NCBI RefSeq assembly: GCF_014280235.1
Contig: NZ_CP047940.1
Coordinates: 1,426,001-1,490,000, forward strand
Direction of reading: 5' to 3'
DNA: 64,000 bases
Origin: Cyanobium sp. NS01
GTDB lineage: Bacteria > Cyanobacteriota > Cyanobacteriia > PCC-6307 > Cyanobiaceae
In this document: one piece after another, positions 20,492 to 28,210 of the stretch
Layout: each line of letters begins with the position of its first letter
How positions within the stretch are numbered: position 1 is the stretch's first letter
The notes under the pieces: generated by a model
Told to the model about the DNA's origin: nothing
Seen by the model: only the letters and a program-made list of their open reading frames with translations
The model's database searches: none
Made by a program: the position numbers and the translations under genes

Positions 20492-21297
20492 GCGCCCCCG
20501 TGTCCCCAGTGGTGCTCGAGGTGCGGGGCCTGACCGTCCAGCGTGCTGGGGCTCTGGCTGTGGATGCTGTGGACTTTCAGCTGGCCAGGGAAACGGACAC
20601 AGCCCTGGTTGGTCCCAATGGAGCAGGCAAGAGCACGTTGGTGGCCGCCCTGCTGGGCTTGCTGCCCAGGCAGGCGGGCACCGTGCGGATCCTCGGCCAC
20701 GCCCTGGGGCCGGCAGGGGAGCTGCCCCGCTCGATTCGGGCCCAGGTTGCCTATCTGCCGCAGACCCTCGCCCTGCAAGGGCGGTTTCCGCTCAGCGTGG
20801 CGGAATTCGTGGGCTTCGGCTGCGATTCCCCCGGCTTGAGCCTGGCCTGGACTGGCGGCCGACGCCGCCGGGAGGCGGTGAGGCGGGCCCTGGAGCGCAC
20901 CGGATGCAGCGAGCTGGGTGAGCGTCTGCTGAGTGAGCTTTCGGGCGGTGAACTGAAAAGGGTGCTGCTGGCGTTTTGTGTCGTGCGGCCCCGGCAGCTG
21001 CTGGTGCTCGACGAAGCCCAGGCGGGTCTTGATGGGCTTGCCTGCGAGCAGTTCTATCAGCTGCTGCTGGAGCTGCGCCGCCAGGAAGGCTGGACCGTTC
21101 TCCAGGTGTCGCACGATCTCGACATGGTGCGACGCACCTGTGACCAGGTGCTCTGTCTGAACCGTCGACTGCGCTGCAGCGGGGCTCCTGACCATGCCCT
21201 GAGTCCGGCTCGGCTGGCTGAGCTCTATGGCCCGAATGTGGTGCCTTATCAGCACAGTCACGCCTGCAATCGGAAGGAGCTGGGCAGGCTTGGCTGA
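20488..21297 (+). CDS. znuC: Zinc ABC transporter ATPase ZnuC
   Basis: 269 residues. Walker A GPNGAGKST (about 47-55), signature LSGGELKRV, Walker B LLVLDEAQAGLD and the H-loop VSHDLDMV are intact. It powers zinc import with ZnuA and ZnuB at the plasma membrane. It overlaps znuA by four bases and the likely znuB start by eight. A divergence from the norm is the short Gly-Gly-Arg-Arg insertion before the signature (TGGRRRREAVRR), which is not expected to matter. Confidence 0.93.
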   Translation: MSAPVSPVVLEVRGLTVQRAGALAVDAVDFQLARETDTALVGPNGAGKSTLVAALLGLLPRQAGTVRILGHALGPAGELPRSIRAQVAYLPQTLALQGRFPLSVAEFVGFGCDSPGLSLAWTGGRRRREAVRRALERTGCSELGERLLSELSGGELKRVLLAFCVVRPRQLLVLDEAQAGLDGLACEQFYQLLLELRRQEGWTVLQVSHDLDMVRRTCDQVLCLNRRLRCSGAPDHALSPARLAELYGPNVVPYQHSHACNRKELGRLG

Positions 21298-22144
21298 TCC
21301 CTCGGCACTGCTTGGGGTTATCGCCCAGCCCTTCATGCAGCGGGCCATGCTGGGCGGCCTGCTCACGGGCAGCCTGGGCGGGCTGCTGGGCAGCTTTGCC
21401 GTGTTGCGTCAGCTCTCCTTCTTCAGTGATGCCCTGGGGCACTCGGCCCTGCTCGGCATCAGCATCGGCATTCTGCTGGGGGTCAACCCAACCCTGGTGC
21501 TGATTCCCTTTGCGGTGATCTTTGCACTGCTGATCAACCAGCTGGTGCAACGCAGCCAGCTGCCGGCTGATGCCCTGCTCAACATCGTTTACTCCACATC
21601 CCTGGCCTTCGCCGTGGTGGCTCTCAGCCTGGTGGACACCTACCGGGGCGGAATCCAGCAGCTGCTGTTCGGCGACATCCTCGGGATCGGCTGGTTGGAT
21701 CTGGCCGTCATCGGCACACTCCTGCTCGGCGCGTTGGTCTATCTCAGCCTGAGTCTGCGGGCCCAGGTGCTGCTCACCCTCAGCAACGACCTGGCCGGGG
21801 CGTTCGGGGTTCGCGCCCACTGGCACCGCCTGGCCTTCATCGTCTTGCTGGCGGTGGTGGTGGCCGTGTCCATCAAGGCGGTGGGGGTGCTGCTGATCAG
21901 CGCCTTCGTGGTCATTCCTGCCTGTGCCGGCCGGCTTCTGAGCCGCCGTTTCCCGACCTACATGATCGTCTCAGCGATCCTAGGCGGGGGATGTGCGCTG
22001 ATCGGGCTGCTTCTGTCAGGCCTCGCCAACCTGCCCTCAGGGCCTTGCGTGGTGATCGTTCAGTTCACCGGTTTTGCCCTGGCGCTGCTGTTCAGTCCGA
22101 TGCGTCGCCGGCCTTCAGCAGCAGCCGAGCCCGCACCGATCTGA
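21290..22144 (+). CDS. znuB: Zinc ABC transporter permease ZnuB
   Basis: 284 residues from the TTG at 21290, preceded at the right distance by a good Shine-Dalgarno AAGGAG (21274..21279); the next ATG is at 21334 and would cut into the first helix. Seven to nine hydrophobic segments are visible (GGLLTGSLGGLLGSFAVL first), together with the family's FFSDALGHSALLGI. The EAA-like loop contacts ZnuC. The C-terminus is basic. This completes a full znuABC set. Confidence 0.92.
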   Translation: MADPSALLGVIAQPFMQRAMLGGLLTGSLGGLLGSFAVLRQLSFFSDALGHSALLGISIGILLGVNPTLVLIPFAVIFALLINQLVQRSQLPADALLNIVYSTSLAFAVVALSLVDTYRGGIQQLLFGDILGIGWLDLAVIGTLLLGALVYLSLSLRAQVLLTLSNDLAGAFGVRAHWHRLAFIVLLAVVVAVSIKAVGVLLISAFVVIPACAGRLLSRRFPTYMIVSAILGGGCALIGLLLSGLANLPSGPCVVIVQFTGFALALLFSPMRRRPSAAAEPAPI

Positions 22145-22170
22145 CTCCCTCGCGACTGACTCCCTCGCGC
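22141..22170 (+). repeat. 15-bp tandem repeat at the end of znuB
   Basis: CTGACTCCCTCGCG(A/C) occurs twice head to tail, differing only in the last base; the first copy includes the znuB stop codon. It lies at the beginning of the accessory island. No function is evident. Confidence 0.7.
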
Positions 22171-22253
22171 TGCCCTGGTTGTGGCCACTGGCCGATCCAG
22201 CGCAGCGCCGCCGGCGCCAGAGTGGGTGCAGATGAGCTGACCAAGCAGAGGCC

Positions 22254-22439
22254 ATGACCACAACCATGGGGAGACCAACCGCGTTGAACTGCGCCTGTCC
22301 TGGGTGCAACTGCACGGTGAAACCGGAGACGCCCTTCCGCAGCGGCGCCTTGCTGTTCTGCAGCGACGCCTGCGCCATGGGGCACCCCAACGGTGAGCCC
22401 TGCCACGCCGGCTGTGGCTGCGAATGCCATGCCTGCTGA
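22254..22439 (+). CDS. Bacterial metallothionein (SmtA/BmtA family), full length
   Basis: 61 residues with 11 Cys and 3 His. The N-terminal CACPGCNC, the middle CSDAC and the C-terminal CHAGCGCECHAC follow the plan of cyanobacterial SmtA-type metallothioneins, which hold zinc or cadmium in a Cys/His cluster with a zinc-finger-like fold. It lies 109 bases after the zinc importer operon and is on the same strand, though no Zur-like box is visible in the gap. A second, shortened copy lies at 43180..43365. The end overlaps the next frame by 11 bases. Confidence 0.93.
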   Translation: MTTTMGRPTALNCACPGCNCTVKPETPFRSGALLFCSDACAMGHPNGEPCHAGCGCECHAC

Positions 22440-22647
22440 AGTGGTGATCGGGGGGGAAATGCTGCGATTAGCAAGGCGCAGCGATGTGGCCGTCGCTCAG
22501 CGCGTGGCGGCCCATCTGCAACGCCGCATCGCTGAGGACGACTGGCGCCCCTACCGGAGCAGAGAAGACGCGGTGCGGGCCTGGACCCCTCTGGGCGGCA
22601 TCCGACTCCAGGTGATGGAGGCGCTGAGCCTGCTGAACGAGGCCTGA
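22429..22647 (+). CDS. Small hypothetical protein overlapping the metallothionein end
   Basis: 72 residues from the ATG at 22429, which lies inside the last metallothionein codons in another frame; a GTG at 22441 just after the metallothionein stop is an alternative. The sequence is basic and helical (MLRLARRSDVAVAQRVAAHL and RIAEDDWRPYRSREDAV). No membrane segment or known motif is seen. Overlap with the metallothionein suggests translational coupling. Function unknown. Confidence 0.5.
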   Translation: MPAEVVIGGEMLRLARRSDVAVAQRVAAHLQRRIAEDDWRPYRSREDAVRAWTPLGGIRLQVMEALSLLNEA

Positions 22648-23127
22648 ACCTCTGCTTCACCTCAGGCACCAGCCGCAACCGATCATGCAGGTGATGTTGC
22701 AGGAGCAGGCTGCTGGCGGGAAGGGGAGGCGAGGGATGCCATCTGGAGGACGGCGGTGAACCCCACCCCCCACCGGCTGTCCGCGGGCCGATCACTGGCG
22801 CTGGGCATCGGTGATGCCGCGGTTGAAGAGGCCCAAAGAGTGAAGGGATCGATCTCCTGGATGAAGCCCTTGCGGCCAGCGGCAACCTACCCATGGTTCC
22901 TGGCAGGGCAAGGGCTGTGCCAGTCGGCCAAGCCGCTGGGCGGCGGCCACCCCTTGCATACCCCGCTGGCGAGGAGGAGATCATTCATGCCGGGGCCAAT
23001 CGTGATGGCACCGTTACGCGCCCGGACGCGCCCTCGAGGAGCCCCTGGTGGACGACCCGCTGCTGTGAGCAGGACACGCCCTTGGCCATTTCACTGCTGA
23101 TTCCCACTCATACTGGCTATATTTGAT
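22648..23127. other. 480-bp stretch without a supportable gene
   Basis: Frames here are short and Arg/Pro-rich, the signature of GC-rich non-coding sequence; I found no recognisable protein or RNA. It links the metallothionein end of the island to the IS3 element and may be remodelled insertion debris. The four bases TGAT at 23124..23127 are the left target duplication of that element. Confidence 0.4.
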
Positions 23128-23201
23128 TGATGTGGACCCCGGAAACCGGTCCAGGGTGAATGAGAGTCTTCAGCCGGCCAAACTGGGCCGGGGACTCGAC
23201 C

Positions 23202-23480
23202 ATGAAACGCACCAGGCACACAGCCGAGCAGATCATCCGCAAGCTCAAGACGGCCGAGCAGTTGATCGCCCAGGGAAAAACCGTCGCCGACGTCTGCCGC
23301 GTCATCGAGGTCACGCAACCGACCTACCACCGCTGGAGGCAGCAGTACGGGGGCATGCAGGCCGAGGAGGCCAGACGGCTGACCCAGCTGGAGAAGGAGA
23401 ACGCCCGGCTCAAGAAGCTTTTGGCGGAAGCAGAGTTGGAGAAGGCCATGCTCAAGGACCTCGCCGAGGGAAACTTCTGA
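23202..23480 (+). CDS. IS3-family OrfA, helix-turn-helix and leucine zipper protein
   Basis: 92 residues from the ATG at 23202. A helix-turn-helix ([14 protein letters not shown], then [19 protein letters not shown]) is followed by a leucine-zipper-like coiled coil ([20 protein letters not shown]). OrfA binds the element ends and, without frameshifting, tends to inhibit transposition. Its last codons contain the slippery heptamer, so part of translation continues into orfB to make the OrfAB transposase. Confidence 0.9.
   Translation: MKRTRHTAEQIIRKLKTAEQLIAQGKTVADVCRVIEVTQPTYHRWRQQYGGMQAEEARRLTQLEKENARLKKLLAEAELEKAMLKDLAEGNF
23468..23474 (+). promoter_or_regulatory. Slippery heptamer for -1 frameshift between orfA and orfB
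   Basis: G GGA AAC in the orfA frame is a textbook X XXY YYZ motif. Slipping back one base moves reading from ...AEGN into LLSPERRR, the orfB frame, and bypasses the orfA stop six bases on. IS3 elements make their transposase this way; most use A-rich heptamers, so the G-start form is less common. Confidence 0.75.
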
Positions 23481-24316
23481 GCCCGGAGCGTCGCCGCAGG
23501 GCCGTCACGGTCCTGCAGGAGCGTTACCGGGCCTCTGAACGCCTGGCCTGCCGAGTGGTGGGCCAGCACCGCAGCACCCAGCGCCATGGCGGCAAGGTCG
23601 TCTCGATCGAGGAGGCCAAGCTCCGGCAGCGTCTCCGCGAGATCGCCGCGGACCACATCCGTTGGGGCCGCCGGATGGCCTACCGCCTGCTGCGGCGGGA
23701 GGGCTGGACCGTGAACCACAAACGGGTGCAACGGCTCTGGCGCGAGGAGGGGCTGCAGCGGCCCACTCCCAGGAAGCGAAAGCGGGCACGGCCCGCGGAC
23801 GGCTCGGTGCGGCGTCATCGGGCTGAGCATCCCCACCAGGTGTGGGCCATGGACTTCCAGTTCGACGCCACCGCTGATGGGCGCAGGCTCAAGTTCCTGA
23901 ACGTGATCGATGAGCACAGCCGCCTCTGCCTGGCGATCCGGGTCGGCAGGCGCTGCAAGGCCAAGGACGTGGTGGCCGTGCTGGAGGAACTCACCAGCCT
24001 CTACCCAGCACCGGCGTACATCCGATCGGACAACGGGCCGGAGTTCATTGCCCAGGCCCTACGGGACTGGTGCGAGGCCAGCAGCACTACCAGCACGGCC
24101 TACATCGAGCCAGGATCCCCGTGGGAGAACGGATTCGCCGAGTCGTTCAACGGCCGGTTCCGGGATGAGTTCCTCAACACCGAGCTGTTCACAACAGCCC
24201 CCGAGGCGCAGATCCTGGCCGATCGTTGGCGCTGGGAGTACAACTCACTCAGGCCGCACTCGGCCCTCCAGGGGCGTACGCCCCTGGAGGCAGCTCAACA
24301 GGGAGCTGCAGCATGA
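23475..24316 (+). CDS. IS3-family transposase catalytic part (OrfB, made as OrfAB)
   Basis: About 280 residues in the -1 frame relative to orfA. After the HTH_21 region ([21 protein letters not shown]) comes the rve DDE domain with Asp in [10 protein letters not shown], Asp in [10 protein letters not shown] and Glu in [16 protein letters not shown], all intact and at normal spacing. The end [14 protein letters not shown] is typical of the family. No independent strong start is evident, in keeping with expression by frameshifting. Confidence 0.9.
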
Positions 24317-24388
24317 CCACAACCACCCACTCTCATAAGCCCTGGACCGATAAAGGGGGTCACGTCATGATGCAAATGCATCAGGTTG

Positions 24389-24775
24389 ATGGCCGTTGTT
24401 GATCGCTCGCCCCCGCTCGCCGCATCAACGGCTCCGTTCACGGATGCCCAGCTGCTGATCCAGGCGGTGCTGCGGGCCTCAGATGAGCTGGACCTGAGCC
24501 GCTCGGCCCTGGCGCGGGTGCTGGGTCGCGATCGCTCTCTCTTTGCCCGGGGCAAGGGCATCGAGCCGGCCTCCAAGACCGGTGAGCTGGCCCTGTTGGT
24601 GGTGCGTCTTTACCGGAGCTTGGCGGTGCTGGTGGGCAATGACCGCGAGCAGATGCGCCACTGGTTTCACACAGCCAACCGCCACACCGGCGGCGTGCCG
24701 GCTGAACAGGTGCAGCGAACCGAGGATCTGGTGGAGATCGTGCACTACCTCGATGCCATGCGCGCCCGAATCTGA
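24389..24775 (+). CDS. Xre/MbcA/ParS-type antitoxin of a RES toxin pair
   Basis: 128 residues from the ATG at 24389; a TTG one codon upstream is not preferred. An N-terminal Xre-like helical part (SALARVLGRDRSLFARG) precedes the toxin-binding DUF2384 segment (LVVRLYRSLAVLVGNDREQMRHW, read from about residue 70 in two parts) with the usual HTGGVPAEQVQ motif. Such antitoxins bind and silence RES toxins and repress their own operon. Only five bases separate it from the toxin start, the normal order. It begins 21 bases after the IS3 element ends. Confidence 0.85.
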   Translation: MAVVDRSPPLAASTAPFTDAQLLIQAVLRASDELDLSRSALARVLGRDRSLFARGKGIEPASKTGELALLVVRLYRSLAVLVGNDREQMRHWFHTANRHTGGVPAEQVQRTEDLVEIVHYLDAMRARI

Positions 24776-24780
24776 CGGCG

Positions 24781-25530
24781 ATGGATCTGCTCGCCATCGT
24801 GCAGGCCGCAGCGGAGGTCCCCTTGGCGGGAACGGTGCTGCGGCTTGTGCAGCAGCAGGGCATCGATTCGCTTGGACCCCTGGTGGATGACCTGGACCAG
24901 CTGGCGCGGCTGGAGGCCCTGGTGGAAAGCAGCAAGCCGCCGATGCCCTCCCTGCCGGCGCCTGCAACCAGCCATCCGCTGCTCACCACCGCGTTCCGCT
25001 ACCCGCCGCTGCGGCATGGCTCCCGCTTCGGGGGTCGAGAGAATCGGGGGATGTTCTATGGCTCCCGCACGCGCATCGGTTCGTTGGTGGAGGGGGCGTA
25101 CGACGCGCTGCTGTTCTGGGAAGGATTCAGCGACCCCCCCAAGGCACCGATCCGTCGCCGGCAGACCCTGTTCTCGGTGTTGCTTCAAACCAGCCGAGGC
25201 CTGCAGCTTCAGGTTGTGGCTGACGCCGCCGCTCAGGCCGCCCTACGGGACCCACTGCACGACGGACCCACCCAAAGGCTGGGGACTTGGATGAGGGAGG
25301 TGGGACTCGAGGCGTTTGAGTACCTGAGCGCCCGCACCAGTGAGTCGCTTGTCCAGGTGGGGGTGTTCACGCCGGCGGCACTGGTCTCCACGCCTTTTGA
25401 TCAGGTGGAGATCACCGGCGAGGTCAACGGCGATCACGCGTCCTTCCTGAGTCATGACGATGGGACGGTGCATCGCTTCCCCCGGGAGCTGTTCCTGGTG
25501 GAGGGGGAACTGCCGCAGGCCGCAGCCTGA
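24781..25530 (+). CDS. RES-domain toxin, NAD+-depleting family
   Basis: 249 residues. The RES domain is seen at about residues 75-235: an Arg in FRYPPLRHGSRFG, the GMFYGSR motif and the Glu of SLVEGAYDALL, matching the Arg-Tyr-Glu type active site of the family. Known RES toxins degrade NAD+ and arrest growth when the antitoxin is lost. The N-terminal 70 residues are family-variable helices. It pairs with the upstream Xre-like protein. Full length and apparently intact. Confidence 0.87.
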   Translation: MDLLAIVQAAAEVPLAGTVLRLVQQQGIDSLGPLVDDLDQLARLEALVESSKPPMPSLPAPATSHPLLTTAFRYPPLRHGSRFGGRENRGMFYGSRTRIGSLVEGAYDALLFWEGFSDPPKAPIRRRQTLFSVLLQTSRGLQLQVVADAAAQAALRDPLHDGPTQRLGTWMREVGLEAFEYLSARTSESLVQVGVFTPAALVSTPFDQVEITGEVNGDHASFLSHDDGTVHRFPRELFLVEGELPQAAA

Positions 25531-25743
25531 GGGCAACCACTGTTTGGGTCTGTTCAGTCAGGTGCTCTCGGTCCTGACGCTTCATGCCCAACCCCAGCCA
25601 AAAACAGCTGTTGCCAGGAAGGGTGCGTCGCGCGGGCTTCCTCATGGTCGCCCCACGGGCAAGGGCTGAAGCGTGCGGCTCGGCGACAGCCGCCGCCCTT
25701 GCCATCGCGGGGCACGACTCTGGCGTCCCGCGCTTTGCCGGCC

Positions 25744-26683
25744 ATGGCCGCGTCCAAGTCCCGCTCTCGCAAATCCTTCGCTGGCCCCACAGCAGAAGAA
25801 AAGGTCGTCGCCTCCTTGATCGAGCTGCTGGAGGCCGGCTGCGCCCCCTGGCGGCGGCCCTGGGATGGCACCGGCGGCGGCCACCACGTCAACCTGCTCT
25901 CGGGCCATCGCTACCGCGGCGCCTATCCGATCCTGCTCACCCTCGGCATGAACATCCGGGCTTCGGCTCTGCCGTTCTGGTGCGGCTTTGCCTAGGCCAA
26001 AAGGCTCGGCATCTTCCCCCGCAAGGGCAGTAAGGCGTTCCACATCCTGCGGCCCCAGCTGCACAGCCGCGAGGAGCCCAGCGAAGGCGGCGAGGTCACT
26101 CTGCGCAGCTGGGCCAGCTACCGGCCAGTGGCGGTCTTCAATGCCGATGGTCTGGAGGGCGTGCACTCCCCGGCCTGGTGGAAGCCCGCCAGGCAGCAGA
26201 GGGCGTGGAGCGCAAGCCGGAGCCCGAGCGCCTTGATGCGGCAGAAGCCGTGCTGGGCGCCTGGCCGGTACCGGTCAGCTTTGGGGGAACCGCGCCTGCT
26301 ATCTGCCCGCGATCGATCGAATCCAGTTGCCCGATCACGCCAGCTTCCACTCATCCGCCGCGTTCTATGCCACCTGGGCCCATGAGCAGATCCACTCCAC
26401 CGGCCATGAATCCCGCCTGAAGAGGGATCTGGGCGGTGCCTTTGGCAAGCGGCGCTATGCCCCTGAGGAGCTGGTCGCCGAATTAGGAGCAGTGCTGCTG
26501 GGTGATCGGCTGGAGATCGGTAGCGAGATCGAGGGCCATGCCGCCTATCTGGGCCACTGGATCGAGCTGCTCAAGGAATCACCCAAGGTGCTCTTCCAGG
26601 TGCTCAGCGAGGCGCGGCAGGCGGCGGATCTGATCTGTCCTGAAGCCTCCCGCGATGATTCCGCTGGGGTAAGTGCGGACTGA
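25744..26683 (+). pseudogene. Broken ArdC-type antirestriction protein gene
   Basis: An ArdC-like protein can be followed across three frames. The N-terminal single-strand-DNA-binding domain (LIELLEAGCAPWRRPWDG) runs to an in-frame TAG at 25993..25995 in GFA*AKRLGIFPRKGSKA, where Gln is expected. A first frameshift near 26185 and a second near 26290 are needed to join it to the C-terminal zincin-like domain, with its HEQIHSTGHE metal site. ArdC proteins protect incoming plasmids from host restriction. At least three lesions mean it is dead. It marks DNA that once arrived on a plasmid or conjugative element. Confidence 0.85.
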
Positions 26684-26849
26684 GGTGGCAAGCCTTCCAG
26701 CGCCCCATCCAGCTGAGGTTGAGCATCAACAGCAGATGGTGGCCATGACTGCTGGCAGCAGGTATCTGGTACTTCGCAGGAAACCCTGAGCAATTTCCGT
26801 TGAACGCCCATAGCTTGCGTGGGCGCGAAAAAGCAATGGGGAGCTTGAC

Positions 26850-27596
26850 TTGTTCGATGAGGTGGTTGCCCTGGCGATGCCAGGATCAGGCCAGAGGTGC
26901 CTGGTGGTGACGTTGGCGAGCGCGGCTTCAAGGTCAAGCCGCTACTGCCTGAGCTTCACCGCCGCCAGCCTGCGGCCAGAGCTCGCCGCCGTGATCGCTG
27001 GCATCCACAAGGAGCAGGGCGACTGGAAGCGCACCAAGGCCGCCGTGCTGGAGCGCAATGCCCTGCAGGCGCGATCCGCCAGCACGGCCAAGCGGCTGGA
27101 GTCGGAATTGCGGCAGCGGCTTCAGACCCTCACCCCAGCGCAGCTGGAGCTGCTGGCCACGGGGTCGAGCGACGACCGCACGGCCATGGCCTGGCTGGCG
27201 GCCCTCAAGCGGATCCAGCTGGCCTTTGATGTGGTGCAGAACGTGCTGGCCGAGAAGCTGGCGGGGATGGATCCGGTGCTACGCCGCTCGGACATGGTGG
27301 CGTTCTATGAGATGCAGGAACGCATCCACCCCGAACTGGCCAAGGTGTCGCCCACGTCGGAGCAGAAGATCCGCTCCACCCTCCTGCACATGCTTCGTGA
27401 CGCGGGATTGCTGGCAGGAAAGGCGGGCAAGGGCAGCAGCCTGGGAACGGTGCAACGCGCGCTGCTCAACCCGGAGGCCCTGCAACGGGTGAGCGAGGAC
27501 GACCCGCTCTGGCTGAAGGGCTTTCTGGTTGAAGCTCCGAATCGGGCTGGAGCCTCCGGTACCCGCCGCACCGCCAACAGGAGGGCTGCCCCATGA
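26850..27596 (+). CDS. brxA: BREX protein BrxA (DUF1819 family)
   Basis: 248 residues from the TTG at 26850, six bases after a GGGGAG ribosome site; an ATG at 26877 is an alternative, and the conserved part starts at YCLSFTAASLRPELAAVI. The DUF1819 pattern continues with DWKRTKAAVLERNALQ, RSASTAKRLESELRQRL and IRSTLLHMLRDAGLL. BrxA is a small DNA-binding protein present in type 1 BREX operons. It heads the six-gene operon and overlaps brxB by ATGA. The upstream 166 bases (26684..26849) must hold the operon promoter, which I could not place. Confidence 0.88.
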   Translation: MFDEVVALAMPGSGQRCLVVTLASAASRSSRYCLSFTAASLRPELAAVIAGIHKEQGDWKRTKAAVLERNALQARSASTAKRLESELRQRLQTLTPAQLELLATGSSDDRTAMAWLAALKRIQLAFDVVQNVLAEKLAGMDPVLRRSDMVAFYEMQERIHPELAKVSPTSEQKIRSTLLHMLRDAGLLAGKAGKGSSLGTVQRALLNPEALQRVSEDDPLWLKGFLVEAPNRAGASGTRRTANRRAAP

Positions 27597-28210
27597 CTAA
27601 GGGCTCCACTGCTGGCCTGGATCAGCGCCTCCGCCAGATCCTGACGCGCCCGGAGTTCCTGGCGATGCGGGGTGTGGCCAAGGAAGTGCCGATCTTCATC
27701 CAGACCTACGACCCTGCCGAGGAGGACCAGCTACGGCTGGTGGTGAAGGGTGTGGACCAGTACCTGCGTCAGCAGGGTCTGCGGGTGAAGCAGGTGGACC
27801 TGTTCGAGCTGGTGCTGAACCTGCTCGAGGAGAAGGGCTACCTGGACGTGGTGCTTGAGGAGGAGGCCAGTTGGAGCAAGGGCGATCTGTTCGACACACT
27901 CCAGAACGTGGCGGATCCCACCACGGCCCTGGTGCCCCGGCTGATGGCGGAACTGGGGGCCGACTGCCAGATCAGCCTGATCACCGGATCAGGGCGCGTC
28001 TACCCATTCCTGCGAACCCACACGATCCTGGAAGCGCTCCAACCGGCGATGGTGCGTCACCCGGTGGTGATCTTCTTCCCCGGCGAGTATTCGCAGGATG
28101 CCGATGGGGGCTCCTACCTGCGGCTGTTCGGCACCAGTGCCACCAGCAGGATCGAAAACCCGCATTACCGCGCCACCAACCTCGACTACTACGACATCCA
28201 GAGCGCATGA
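27593..28210 (+). CDS. brxB: BREX protein BrxB (DUF1788 family)
   Basis: 205 residues, typical length. A good Shine-Dalgarno (ACAGGAGG) lies before the ATG, which overlaps the brxA stop. The DUF1788 features are the RLRQILTRPEFL start, VPIFIQTYDP, the middle VDLFELVLNLLEE, and RVYPFLRTHTILEALQP with VVIFFPGEY near the end. Its biochemical role in BREX is not established, though it is needed for defence in studied systems. It overlaps brxC by ATGA, so brxA, brxB and brxC are translationally coupled. Confidence 0.9.
   Translation: MTKGSTAGLDQRLRQILTRPEFLAMRGVAKEVPIFIQTYDPAEEDQLRLVVKGVDQYLRQQGLRVKQVDLFELVLNLLEEKGYLDVVLEEEASWSKGDLFDTLQNVADPTTALVPRLMAELGADCQISLITGSGRVYPFLRTHTILEALQPAMVRHPVVIFFPGEYSQDADGGSYLRLFGTSATSRIENPHYRATNLDYYDIQSA

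Larger units (their letters stand above)
23128..24367 (+). mobile_element. IS3-family insertion sequence, 1240 bp
   Basis: The ends read inwards TGATGTGGACCCC and TGACGTGACCCCC and stay similar for 38-39 bases, about 29 matching with one gap, including a shared CGGTCCAGGG and ATGAGAG. TGAT is present on both sides (23124..23127 and 24368..24371), a 4-bp target duplication as in some IS3 groups. The element has orfA, a -1 slippery site and orfB, all apparently intact. OrfA resembles the IS407 group; subgroup not confirmed. Confidence 0.88.

Noticed and set aside
23131-24362. Alternative IS3 ends (TGTGGACC...GGGGGTCA)
   Set aside because: These give no matching target duplication, while 23128..24367 gives longer similarity and a TGAT duplication.
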